In this document: in pieces, positions 46,116 through 56,298 of the stretch
Numbering within the stretch: the first letter of the stretch is position 1
Layout of the letters: each line of letters starts with the position of its first letter
Source of the DNA: Physcomitrium patens
Taxonomy: Eukaryota > Streptophyta > Bryopsida > Funariales > Funariaceae
Length of the DNA stretch: 64,000 nucleotides
NCBI RefSeq assembly: GCF_000002425.4
Contig: NC_037271.1
Span: forward strand, 12,346,786 to 12,410,785
Reading direction: 5' to 3'
Notes under the pieces: model-generated
What the model was told of the DNA's origin: nothing
The model's database searches: none
The model's input: the letters and a program-made list of their open reading frames with translations, nothing else
Position numbers and translations under genes: made by a program

Positions 46116-47382
46116 CCATAGCACATATTATAAATTATCAGAGAGACACAGTTATAAAGCGAGTCATCTGCACTATTGCGGAATTGTATGGGTACGTGTT
46201 ACTGTAGCAGGATAAGATTGTATCGAATTCTGGATGAACAGTATTATATTGAAAAAAAATGCCCCTCCGCATCATTAGGTCATTGCAGGACCTCACTCGC
46301 CGAAAATGTAATAAACGAGAGCACAAAGAGAAGACTAATCCATACATTACTCTTGCTGGGGGATGACCGCAACAGCCCAAACGGCTGGACATGAAGACGT
46401 ACAAAACATAAGAAGAAAACCAACACAATGGGCAACATCGGAACCCGCTTCAATTCAGACATGGAAGCTCACCTAAAAATTGGAAATTGCAAGTACAGAG
46501 AATGAGAGCAAAATTAATTCTAGTGCTCGTGCATTATCAATCGTAAGTAGACAAACGAAGGGATGTTCGAAGGGCATACCACTTGGACACTGGAGGTCGA
46601 CTAAGCCGCCAAATCAAAGAACGTAGCTAGTGTGCGAGCAAAGAAGAATGCAAAACACAGGATTGACATCGGTAGAACTGACTCTGCGGGAATGCAGTCA
46701 ACGCAGCCCACCTACCCTGGGCACGACGTTATCCACCGTCGATCCTCTACAGCAGATCTGAACCGTCCATCGCAATAGACAGGGGCAACGCCAAGGATCC
46801 AGGCACGGTTCGATAGTTGGGTGTCGAGGGTATGTTGCTGTAGGGCAGGACTCCGTGGAGAATTGATGCTGACAAGACATCAATCGGGATGTGGGATGCG
46901 GATTTCTAAAACGTTCATATTTCAAGTTCAATTTTGTATGCTACTTCATATATCAATTATCTTGCTATGACATTTTATTCTTTGATAAGTGATAAAATGA
47001 TTATATGAAAGAAGGACAAGTGAATTACTTGTTCGTTTAATCCTTCATTGCAAATGTCTGCATACCTCTAAAAGTAAATTTGATTCAGATATTTTATGTG
47101 TCGATATGTAATCATCTTAAATGCATAGCATTGACTATATTTATACGATTATGTCATAAAAGAAAAACTAAAATAAAACATATTAAGTAATAGTCCTTGT
47201 ATTATGCATATCTTGTATAAATTATTGCGCATGTCAATAATATCAACATTCGTTAAATTGAGTCTTTTCATAGTCTTAATTTAATACTGATCTTATATCT
47301 GTAATTGATTTTTTGATTGATCTTATATTTTTAATTGAAATTTTTATTATAGATGGAAAAGTTATCCTCGACTTGAGATTAA
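46116..47382. other. Gene-free stretch inside the DNA transposon
   Basis: 46135-46930 has mixed base composition with short open frames on both strands, none recognisable. It includes a GC-richer block at 46690-46850 that could be promoter-like sequence. 46930-47382 is strongly AT-rich. I find no gene here. Confidence 0.5.
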
Positions 47383-47803
47383 TTTATAAAAAGAAAGGAT
47401 AATTTAAAATAATAAAGGATAATTTATAAACATGGTATGAATATATTATGGAATTTTGAAGTTTGTAGGTTAATGTGAGTAGTATAAGTAATCCGTTGTC
47501 GTGGGGTTAGTCACATTAGTCACATTAGTCACATTTGATTTGGGAACTTCAAAATTCCTTATTTTATTCATGTACTAAAAGTAAACTATTCATTAGACAT
47601 TCAAAATGAATGAATGTCTTGAATGTGATACTTGAGTAATTAATTAGTATTTTTTTATTCACATTGATTCAAGTTTTGAGAATGAAATGGAAGAAAAGGT
47701 AGTATTTGCAATGACATGAATGGTTTTTTGATTAAGAAATTGGAGTAGATGAAAAAGGTTGGAAAATTTAAAATAATCATGTAAATTAAAATTATCCTTT
47801 TTA
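47383..47803. repeat. Fold-back structure with three TTAGTCACA repeats in its loop
   Basis: GGAATTTTGAAGTT (about 47451-47464) pairs perfectly with AACTTCAAAATTCC (about 47545-47558), and weaker pairing extends outward on both sides. AAAGGATAAT-type words at about 47393-47430 are mirrored near 47790-47803. Between the arms lie three tandem copies of TTAGTCACA (about 47506-47535). It may be a small MITE inserted in the transposon or a structural part of it. Confidence 0.5.
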
Positions 47804-48232
47804 AAAAACTTTACATATACAACCAAATGCAATCCACTGATTGTATTAGTTCGACCTGCTAGTGTGAAGAATTGGTTTTATTTAAAGGCATGTTTTGTTT
47901 TCAATCATTTGGATTTTGTTGTGAAATGTCAGAAAACAGTCATTATACACTTTCTGTACACACATTATAGGAATGATTTGAAACTGAGATTTTATAGAAA
48001 AGAACGTCGTTTCTCTCCAACATTTCCCATCCTGTTTCCCAGCAGTTCCCGATGAGTTCCCGTGAAAACGACGTCAAAGCTCCCGACGAGTTTCCGCCAA
48101 AATCACGCAAGGGAACACGGCCGGGGCACGTGAACGCATGTGCTCAGGGTGGGGGTTAAACAACATTACCGCCTACAAATTTCTCCTCTTTCTCTTTTTT
48201 GTTGTGTACATCGCTCCTAGCGCATTTTCTCT

Positions 48233-49332
48233 GTGCTTTGTCACGTTGTCGTGACCCTCACTTCTCTCCTCTGCTTTGCTGTTCCTCACTTCTTGTTTGC
48301 TGTTCCTCACTTCTCTTTTGTTGTTCCAGCTATTTTATTGCACTGTCAATCCCAGGTGACGAGGGCAGGAGCTTTTGACGCCACAGAGAGTTGTTTTGAT
48401 TCCCCTGTGCGTGACGCTGCCTACGTTCCTGTAAGTGCCGACTTGTATTTGTCTACGGTGTCGAATTCTTGGGTCTCTTCCTCTTCGTTTTCAATCACAT
48501 TTGTGTTGGAGGGTCTTCTCCTAATTATAATTAGGACAGCCATGCACGTATTTATTGTAAGAGTACGTATCTCCACAGAGGACTGTGATTCAGATCGAGT
48601 CGAGCTGATTTGTCAATGTATTGGATCAATGGACATTTGTTTACTTGTCATGGATGTGGAAATAGGAGTTGGAGGTCATGTGCAATTCTCTGATGGATAG
48701 TGTTGTATAGTGTTTCATGCAACGTAGTCGTGATGTACCATGTATCTTATTGCAACTGTATTTCCAGTTCTTGATTTATGTGTTTACATCCATGTCAGTA
48801 CTTCACGATAGTACGAGAATGTTGTGGATGACAAGTACAAGTGTTTGTATGGATAGGTAATCGGATTTTTCGTTTCAAATTGTATTGATCTGAAATTTTT
48901 GATGGATTGAAACAGGTCCGTCGATTGCAATGCGAAGTATCTGCAGATTCCATCATGGACTACGACCAGAATGTTCTTCTCAGCACAGGAAACTTCCTTT
49001 GCTCTGCTCCTTCTGTCAATTCGACTATGGACTTCTCTAAGAAGCCTGTTGACGATGGGGTGGTGGATAGTCCTTTGGAGAAGAAAGTGCAGTTGTCTAA
49101 CCTGGACAGGCCCTCTACACTGCGTGCAACGGAAGTTGAGGCTCCGACCATGTCCCTATTAACTATTGTAAGATTGATGCAAAAAAAAGTATATGGAGAT
49201 GCTAATTATGACAAAGTGTTGCCGAAAGTACCGGATTATCTTCGAGATGACAACCATGAGATACTTCGTAATGCAGCAAAGTCTACATCAGCACAACAAG
49301 ACATAAAGCCCTTTCTACATTGCAATATTTGA
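48233..49332 (+). CDS. Second gene of the DNA transposon, two exons, function unknown
   Basis: The model is exon 1 48233-48430, a 485-bp intron with GTAAGT donor (48431) and AG acceptor (48914-48915), and exon 2 48916-49332. The two open frames join in phase 0 without adjustment, giving about 204 residues. Exon 1 encodes a hydrophobic N-terminus (FAVPHFLFAVPHFSFVVPAI) that could be a signal or membrane anchor, but it contains a DNA repeat and may instead be 5' untranslated sequence. Translation would then start at ATG 48954 (MDYDQNVLLSTG). The C-terminal part (SLLTIVRLMQKKVYGDANYD, VPDYLRDDNHEILRN) looks like ordinary soluble protein. I do not recognise the family. It is divergent from the transposase gene, with the palindrome array between them. 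Confidence 0.5.
48587..48610. promoter_or_regulatory. Isolated palindrome-like copy in the intron of the second gene
   Basis: CAGATCGAGTCGAGCTGATT (48591-48610) matches the array core with one arm changed. It is about 2.5 kb from the array and, under the two-exon model, falls inside the intron. Confidence 0.55.
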
Positions 49333-49748
49333 AAAGGAAATGTGAGCCATGACATTGTTGTAGAAATAACTACTCCAATTCATTGTGCAATGCTATTGTG
49401 CTCAAATCTTGTAGAGCACAGCAACTTGACTACTGATACAAATTTCAATAAATTTCAATGGGGTGTAATCGCTGAGTACAACTGCGATAAGCCATTACAA
49501 CTCTGAAGTGTACATTGCATGGCTGATAGTTGATTATTTCTGAGGTTGTAGATGAGGTTTTCTAAGTTTGCAAATTATTTAGTAAGTTCTACATTCACGA
49601 CATGTATATTTGGTGATTATTTGAAATAAAATTCTCTACATTTCAATTTGAATTCATTGTACTCCACCAATTTTCAATGTTCCAGAAGGACCTCTACTTC
49701 ATGCTTTTGGTTTTTAAACCTCCTCAACACTCTCAATTCACTAGAATT
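49333..49748. other. Gene-free right subterminal region of the DNA transposon
   Basis: It holds the likely 3' untranslated region of the second gene. Several TTTCAAT words recur (about 49441, 49451, 49648, 49671), which could be subterminal binding repeats, but they are short and AT-rich. Confidence 0.45.
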
Positions 49749-49773
49749 CTCTCAAAATAATGAATATTGGGTT
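49749..49773 (-). repeat. Right terminal inverted repeat of the DNA transposon
   Basis: This is the partner of 41440-41464; read on the minus strand it starts AACCC then AATATTCATTATTTTGAGAG. Confidence 0.88.
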
Positions 49774-49777
49774 CTAT
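49774..49777. repeat. Target-site duplication, right flank of the DNA transposon (CTAT)
   Basis: This is the second copy of CTAT; see 41436-41439. Confidence 0.75.
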
Positions 49778-50745
49778 ATCTGTTTTCTTTGATGTAGATA
49801 ATAGAGATTGAATAATAGGCATTGTCAATCATGTTGTATACACTTGAATTTTAGGAGCTTATACTATTTTTAGAATATTAATCCTATCTTCTTTTTTTTC
49901 TCTCAATTTAGAAGTAAATTCACAACATCTTCATTATTTCTCCACTTTGTTGTCAATTCTTCATCTTCTTCTTTAATTTGAAGAAGCAACTCTAATTTTT
50001 TTAATAATTCTCTATTAACAACTTGAAGAAATAATTCAACCTTGTTTGGTTCCAATGATAACTTTTCTATCTTTGATAATCAAGAATAATTTCTTTCAAA
50101 CTTCCTTAATAGCTATGTTACTTATTAATTCTTGTTAAGCTATTCAATTTATTTTGAAAATAATGTTTTAGTAACATGATCAATGTCTTCCAAAAAACAT
50201 TCATCTTTTAATGTATATAAAAATGTCTTCCATAAACTCCCATAATGCTTCATAATTGATGTAATATGTTTCTTTATCTTTAATACTATAGCAAGTCTAA
50301 ATAGCTCAATCATCTTCTTCTTAGAAATCCAATTTAATTCTATTTCCTACACATAATATCTAAAATACTTTAAAATATCTCTTCCATCAAATTGGCCAAC
50401 TTTGTTAATTATTGCTTACAATGCTTTGGTTGCCAAAGCTTCCTTGTAACCATTGCTTTACTATTCCTACATAGACAATGTAAAAGCTTGAAACATACTT
50501 GCAATGGTTGGATCCATGTATATATCTTGTCCTTTAATAGAAACTCAACTTGAAGCTCATTCTATAGTTCCTTCAAAACTCTTGCTATCATTCTCTATTA
50601 AATTAAAATAAAAATGAACAAACTTCAACACATCTTATCTCAAGCTTTCATGTTGGATTTACTACTTATGTTGTATTACGTGTATTCTTGCTTGAAAATG
50701 CACCAAATATCTAGTTGTAGAAGGTAAGTAGAAATGCAATAATGA
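49774..50745 (-). pseudogene. Element G, second half: Gag N-terminus, primer site and LTR edge
   Basis: The minus-strand sequence continues element F homology from about 38149 to 39095: Gag N-terminal region to about 50600, then a decayed tRNA-Trp primer site (TTCATGTTGGATTTACTA at about 50647), then the LTR edge TGTTGTATTACGTG at 50669. Similarity fades after about 50745. Nearly every CG of F is TG or CA here, so this is an old, heavily mutated copy. Confidence 0.85.
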
Positions 50746-52655
50746 AATTTTATTAAGTCTAATAAAGTCTTAAATAAAATTTAAATACTCTTTAATAACC
50801 TCAATCATATTATAATCAATTAAAAAGTTAATTATTAAAAAATTACAAAATAAACACAAAGAAGTTATAAATTAAATTCATAAAATAATATTAAAAAAAT
50901 CATAAAGAAATATAAAAATAAATCTTAAAATACTATAAATAGAAATTATTAAAGAAATAATAAAAATATAAATTATAAGTAAATCCTAAGTAAATAATTT
51001 AATTTCTTTGAAAATTAAATTATATGTAGGTATTTAAGTTTAAATTGATTTCACCAATTTTTGCTTTAATCAAACTAGTGGATATTGCCAAAATGAAAAA
51101 TTCCTCATTAATCCTAAATTTTAATTATCCAAGACCATAAACTACAAAAACTCTCATATTCTTCAATCTAATTGCTTGATTGATCTCAAATTTCTCACAT
51201 ACTTTTATAACAAGTACAATAATAAATTGCCAAATTTTTACTTGTAAATATCTTATAACACTCACAAAATCCTCAAATTTATAATTTTTTTTTATTTTTC
51301 AAAATCTAAATCCATTGAATACATTAGTAACTTTGAAAATCCCTCAAAACTTTAAAATATTAATCCAAATGACATAAAACTAACTCTCAAAAATCTCTTC
51401 ACAAGTCTGGCTCCTAATCCCATTCTCAAATGAACAAAAGAACCTCAAAGACAATGTAGGTGCTTGGTTTTGTGCCTTAGGGTCTGATTTCGACCCATGT
51501 TTACAACTAGACCTCTTTAGACATCAATTTTTGGTAATTTGAGGTAATTTTTATTTAAACCTATTATTAACTCTTTCTTAAAGATGCCTATATTATTTAC
51601 TTATCTTATTTACTTTGATTTGAGGCATTTATGTTTCTATAAAATAAATAGAAGTTACTTTTATAAAAGATAATATTAAGACTAAAATTATTACTACCTT
51701 CTTATTATTTATCTTTGTTTTTCTACTATATCTTTTTATTAGGCTTTTTTATAATAACATCCATATTTTTATTTTTTACCATATAGTTGTGTTACTATAT
51801 GATATCAAACTCCTTCTTATGCCTCTTTAATTAATTTTTTTTTAACTTTTTGATAATACAATATTCGAATTCCAATCTATCTAGAAAAAATTTTAAAATG
51901 ATATTAGCCAATTTTTACAGTCTTGGTATCTAAGTTACAACTTCAATTGCCAAAATAGATTTGCATGTTTCTAAGCTAAGATAACATTTGCTAAAAGATG
52001 TTCTCGCTACAAAACATTAATTAGATACACCTTTAATATAACCAAAAAGCTTCACTTTGAAAAAAAATAAATTATATATTATTTTTATACTTTATATTTA
52101 AAACCTTCTACATATTTTTTGAAATCATCACTCAACATGTAATATCTTGACATACTAACTTACATTTGATAATTTCTCTATCTCTTCAATAAGCAAATTT
52201 ATTTTTATTATTATAATATATTTTTAAAATTTTATTTTTATATACTACAAAAAGGTTTTGCAAGAAAATAAAATTATATAATTTCTACATTAATAGATTA
52301 ATTTTTCTATTTGTTACAAAAAGCCCCATGTCCATCTATCCTTACGTACATTGTTTCTTCATATGCCAATTTGTTTGCCCTTGGATAATAATAGTTAGAA
52401 ATGCATCAATAGATAAGAAAAATTAACACACTGGCTTGTTAATACATCTAAAGAGCCATGTAGTACTTTTGAACCAATGTAAGATACTTTACAGAGACAC
52501 TACAATACTAAATTAATACCAATATCAATAAAAAAAAAAATGTCTCTTTAATTCCTTGTGTGAAACAATCTATAGTCAAGATATGTAATTAAAATGACTT
52601 AAGACTTGGTGAAACTACTAGTATTCAATACACTATTACACAAATGGCCAATCAT

Positions 52656-52656
<1 letters not shown>

Positions 52657-52686
<30 letters not shown>
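52657..52686. repeat. Poly(A) run, 30 bases
   Basis: Thirty consecutive A, followed by CCCTAAAG. No target duplication or coding sequence upstream supports a retrogene or LINE tail. Confidence 0.95.
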
Positions 52687-52688
<2 letters not shown>

Positions 52689-53370
52689 CTAAAGTTTCTT
52701 TGATGGTTTTTGTATGTATTTAAGATTTTCCTAAGTACTACTTAATATTCTATTTTTTCTGTGGTGCCACTAATAGTTACCATAATAACTTTCAGTAATA
52801 TAACTTTGTAAAATTTGCTATTGTTTCATAAAAATATTAATACATAATAACTTTTAATGGCACAACTTTACTTGGAACATTTATTAATATCACCATGGCA
52901 CTAACATAGTCTAATCCTACTCTATTCATATCTTGTTTTTGTAATTTTTTTGAACTTTTCATATTTTGTCTTATTTACCCATCTAATGTAAATTAAACTA
53001 CTTATCATTCTTATTTGCAATTTCTATTTTATTACCTACAAGATCTACTACTATAGTTTTTTTAGCTTTATGATTCTATCAAATATTAATTGAAATAGCC
53101 TTTTTTATTCTTATTTATTTAGCATTTTCTTATTATGTAACTTTAATCCATTTTTATATTTAATTTTATATTAGTATCTTCTTGCTAAGCCTATTATTTT
53201 CTTTAAATTAATATAGGTTAACTTCCTTCTTTTTGTTTGGATGTATCTTATATCCAACCAATTGCAAGTGCTAAATATAACTAATTAATGGATAAAATAA
53301 AAATTTTAAGTGATAATATTTAATCATTATTTCGAATTAAAATTTATATTGAGAATCAACTAAAATAAAA

Positions 53371-53382
53371 ATAAATAAATAA

Positions 53383-53422
<40 letters not shown>
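53371..53422. repeat. AAAT/TA microsatellite
   Basis: An (AAAT)n stretch passes into about 18 TA units. Confidence 0.95.
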
Positions 53423-53427
<5 letters not shown>

Positions 53428-53577
53428 AGATAAATAAAATATTAAATATATATTATTTTAATATATAATTTTTTATAATTTTTTATAAAAATAAATAATA
53501 AACATAATTAAATTTTATCAAATAATATTTTTTTAACCTAAAAAAACTTATGTACTAAAGTTTATTGTAATTTAAAA

Positions 53578-53579
<2 letters not shown>

Positions 53580-53614
<35 letters not shown>
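53580..53614. repeat. TA microsatellite
   Basis: About 17 TA units. Confidence 0.95.
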
Positions 53615-53616
<2 letters not shown>

Positions 53617-53710
53617 TATTTTTTTTCTAACACATATTTATTATACTATAATTTTTATTCTTATTTTATAATACAATAAAATTTTAGAAATACTTAATAC
53701 TATAATACTA

Positions 53711-53752
53711 CATATATATACACACACATATGTGTGTGTGTATATGTGTGTA
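53711..53752. repeat. Palindromic CA/TG dinucleotide repeat
   Basis: CATATATATACACACACATA is followed by TGTGTGTGTGTATATGTGTG. The CA run and the TG run face each other, so the strand can fold back on itself. Confidence 0.9.
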
Positions 53753-54516
53753 TTAAAAATCTATAAATTATTATGTATTACCATTGCAAAAGTCATAACA
53801 TGCTTTTGATGAAAATTAATTATATTATTTTTATTAAATTGGTAATAAAAATTTATATTTTAATTGATATTTGTAATTTTTATTATATTTAGAATATATT
53901 TTAAACATTTTTTTAATATTATACGATGTTCTTTTAAATGTATATTAAACAATATATTCAAACAAATATATGTTTATAAAATCCATAATAATATAGCTCT
54001 ATTCATAAGTAGTTATCCAACAATAATTACTGATTGTAATATCAGTATCAAAGCATTTATGATGGTTAATTAAAGAAATAGTGGCAAGAAAGTTTTAGAC
54101 CCAATTAAAATTTCACATTCTTTATGCAAATGTGATGGAACATAAATTAGAAACATTACTTTATTTTTTTAGTTATAAAGTCTTGTAGCAATTTGAAAGT
54201 AAATACTTATTTCTAGTATATAATTGATTGATCTAATGATTTATTTTTTTTCATAAATCATTATATGTAATTGTAAGATTCTACCGACCAAATTGGATTA
54301 TAAACTCTATAATATCTATGGTCATCGTGTGGCTTATAACAAGGATGTTATTTAAAAATTTGTGTTCATTAAAATGTCCCTAACATTAAAAATTAACAAA
54401 ATAAAATATTAGTAATTTCAAAAGCATATTTCAATGTAATATAAATAGGTGTTTTTGACATGTGTTGTTTTATCTTTTTCTTCTGCTATAAAATAAAAAG
54501 TAACAAAGGAAAAAAT

Positions 54517-54534
54517 AATAATAATAATAATAAT
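54517..54534. repeat. AAT microsatellite
   Basis: About six AAT units. Confidence 0.9.
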
Positions 54535-55489
54535 CAAATTAGATGAATAACACTTTTCAAATGTGTTACTATATTTAGTTGAATAAAAAATATCCTGCTC
54601 AACTAAATAAGACAAATTTATTCATCTTCCATCTCTGAAGTTTCTTGATACAAACTGTAGATTGTACCAAGCTCAATGATTTGCAATTTCAGAACATCTA
54701 CCATACTTAAAATAATTTTAAGATTAACACAAAAGTTTATTTTATCAATTTTATTAAGAACTTACATGATTTATGGTTAAAATAATATTACAGTAACTAT
54801 CAAAAAATTTGATAAAAAGACAAATAAATAAATAAAACTTAACAAATTACGATATTAACTACAGTACGTACGGAAACTACGAGCACACAACTTTTTACAG
54901 AGAGGCTAAGCTACCCCGGAATGCACCTTTCAAAGGACTAATTTGAAAAAAACACAAACTTTTTAAGGTTTTAAAAGACTGAAGTGGGTTGAGGTTTTAA
55001 AAACCAACTATCATGTTACTTCTCCGTGCAACGTTTTCTTTCGGTACTTATTGTACCACTTGCATTTGGTACTTATATGCACTACCTTTATCTTAGCATG
55101 TTTTCAGACACCGATATTGGTAACATACATATTTAGAAAATGTGAAGAGTCGAAATGCCCAAAGAGAAAAAAAATTGTTTCTTTTTTACAACCAAATGGC
55201 ACCATTCATTCATTCTCATTCTCATGAAACTAACATAACATGCACGAAACTTGATGTCAATGACGACTACGTTACATTGCGGAGCTCGACCCCGATGGCC
55301 TCCCCCTGGACCGCTGAGATGACGCTTGACGTGCTTCATGCAATGAGTGCTCGGGAGTTGGGAGGAGGGGACCGAGAGGAAAATGCACCTCGTAGGCCAG
55401 CTCGCTCTTAGCCAATGATCTGCTCGTATACACCCTAATCCACTTCGTTCCGCGAGAGTATCAAGACTGTGAGCAATAAGGTGTGACGC

Positions 55490-56298
55490 ATGAGTTTGGA
55501 ACTTGGGAGTCAACATCCACATAATGCAAAGGTTCAGGATTTGGCTTGTGCAGGTACCCTTAAACGCCACCCTGGAATCGTTGACCCTGAGCTGGGACAA
55601 TGTGATTTTGTGAAACTACAGAAGAGTGGTTCACAAGCGCAGCATGCAATCAGGGGTTTGAGAATCATCAACAAGGCTACCATCACCGCTAATCAGAAGT
55701 GGTGGGAGCAAGTAGAGGCTTGGTTTCACAAACTCGCCAACTCCGATAACTTGTTGCATCAATCACATTTTGCAGAGTGTATTGGTGAGTGGTCGCTGTC
55801 TCTTTGTACAAAAGTACTGAGATTCTACAAAACCCTTGAAGTCGTCTATCATAGAAGAGAACTTTCTCACTGCGCATGCTCCATAGTTCGTTTTGTGATG
55901 CGCGAACCCCACAACTGACAGAATCAGATTCAATTTTGGGATGTTGTGTGCAGATTATTGCCGGCGGTATAGTGGCGGGTGTGCTTGTTCACGTTCTATG
56001 CCACGTAACTTGTGACTTCCCGAGGATCATCAATGCTGTGGATGATGATTACTACAAGTATTTGGGTGTTTACTTCCAAAAACGTCCCACGTAGTTGGAT
56101 TTCTTAAGAATGCCGGTTGGTTACACGGGCATTGCCATGGTGATTCTGATGACGATTGCTTACTTACTTGCCAATCACCGTTTCCGTCGCAATCTGGTCA
56201 AGCTGCCGTGGCCGTTCCATCGCCTGACCAGATTCAATGCGTTCTGGTACTCGCACCACTTGTTTATCATCGTCTACATCCTCCTCTTGGTGCACTAG
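55490..56298 (+). pseudogene. Respiratory burst oxidase (plant NADPH oxidase) pseudogene, two exon remnants
   Basis: Exon remnant 1 (about 55610-55785) reads GSQAQHAIRGLRIINKA and NLLHQSHFAECIG, the start of the plant RBOH NADPH_Ox domain, and ends at a GTGAGT donor. Exon remnant 2 starts after a GTGTGCAG acceptor at 55954 with IIAGGIVAGVLVHV, CDFPRIINAVDDDYYKYLG, MPVGYTGIAMVILMTIAYLL, LPWPFHRLTRFNAFWYSHH and IVYILLLVH. These are transmembrane helices of the ferric-reductase core including a haem-ligand histidine region (WYSHH). The EF-hands and first helices between the two parts, and all FAD- and NADPH-binding parts after 56298, are missing. A TAG at 56092 replaces an expected tyrosine codon. 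Family members make superoxide at the plasma membrane; this copy cannot. Confidence 0.85.

Larger units (their letters stand above)
41440..49773 (-). mobile_element. 8.3-kb DNA transposon with terminal inverted repeats and an intact transposase-like gene
   Basis: It interrupts the Gag remnant of element G precisely. The ends are a 25-bp inverted repeat (one mismatch; perfect core AATATTCATTATTTTGAGAG), and the flanks share CTAT (41436-41439 and 49774-49777). Joining the flanks restores the G sequence (CTCCTATATCTG, compared with ACCCATATCTG in F). Inside, in order: about 600 bp without genes; the transposase-like gene on the minus strand (42064-44790); a palindrome array (44951-46115); an AT-rich fold-back region; and a divergent two-exon gene (48233-49332). 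The superfamily is not clear to me; DUF7869 transposase-like proteins are widespread, but I do not know a named element with this layout. Confidence 0.87.
50746..54900. other. AT-rich gene-free stretch with microsatellites
   Basis: No open frame above about 70 codons and no recognisable protein on either strand. The first part is probably the rest of element G's LTR, mutated beyond recognition. The remainder looks like old decayed intergenic or transposon sequence with homopolymers and dinucleotide repeats. Confidence 0.6.

Noticed and set aside
48233-48700. A single-exon 155-codon gene
   Set aside because: A consensus donor at 48431 and an in-phase acceptor at 48915 make the spliced model better; codons after 48431 look non-coding.
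52657-52686. Poly(A) tail of a LINE or processed retrogene
   Set aside because: No coding remnant upstream and no flanking duplication was found.
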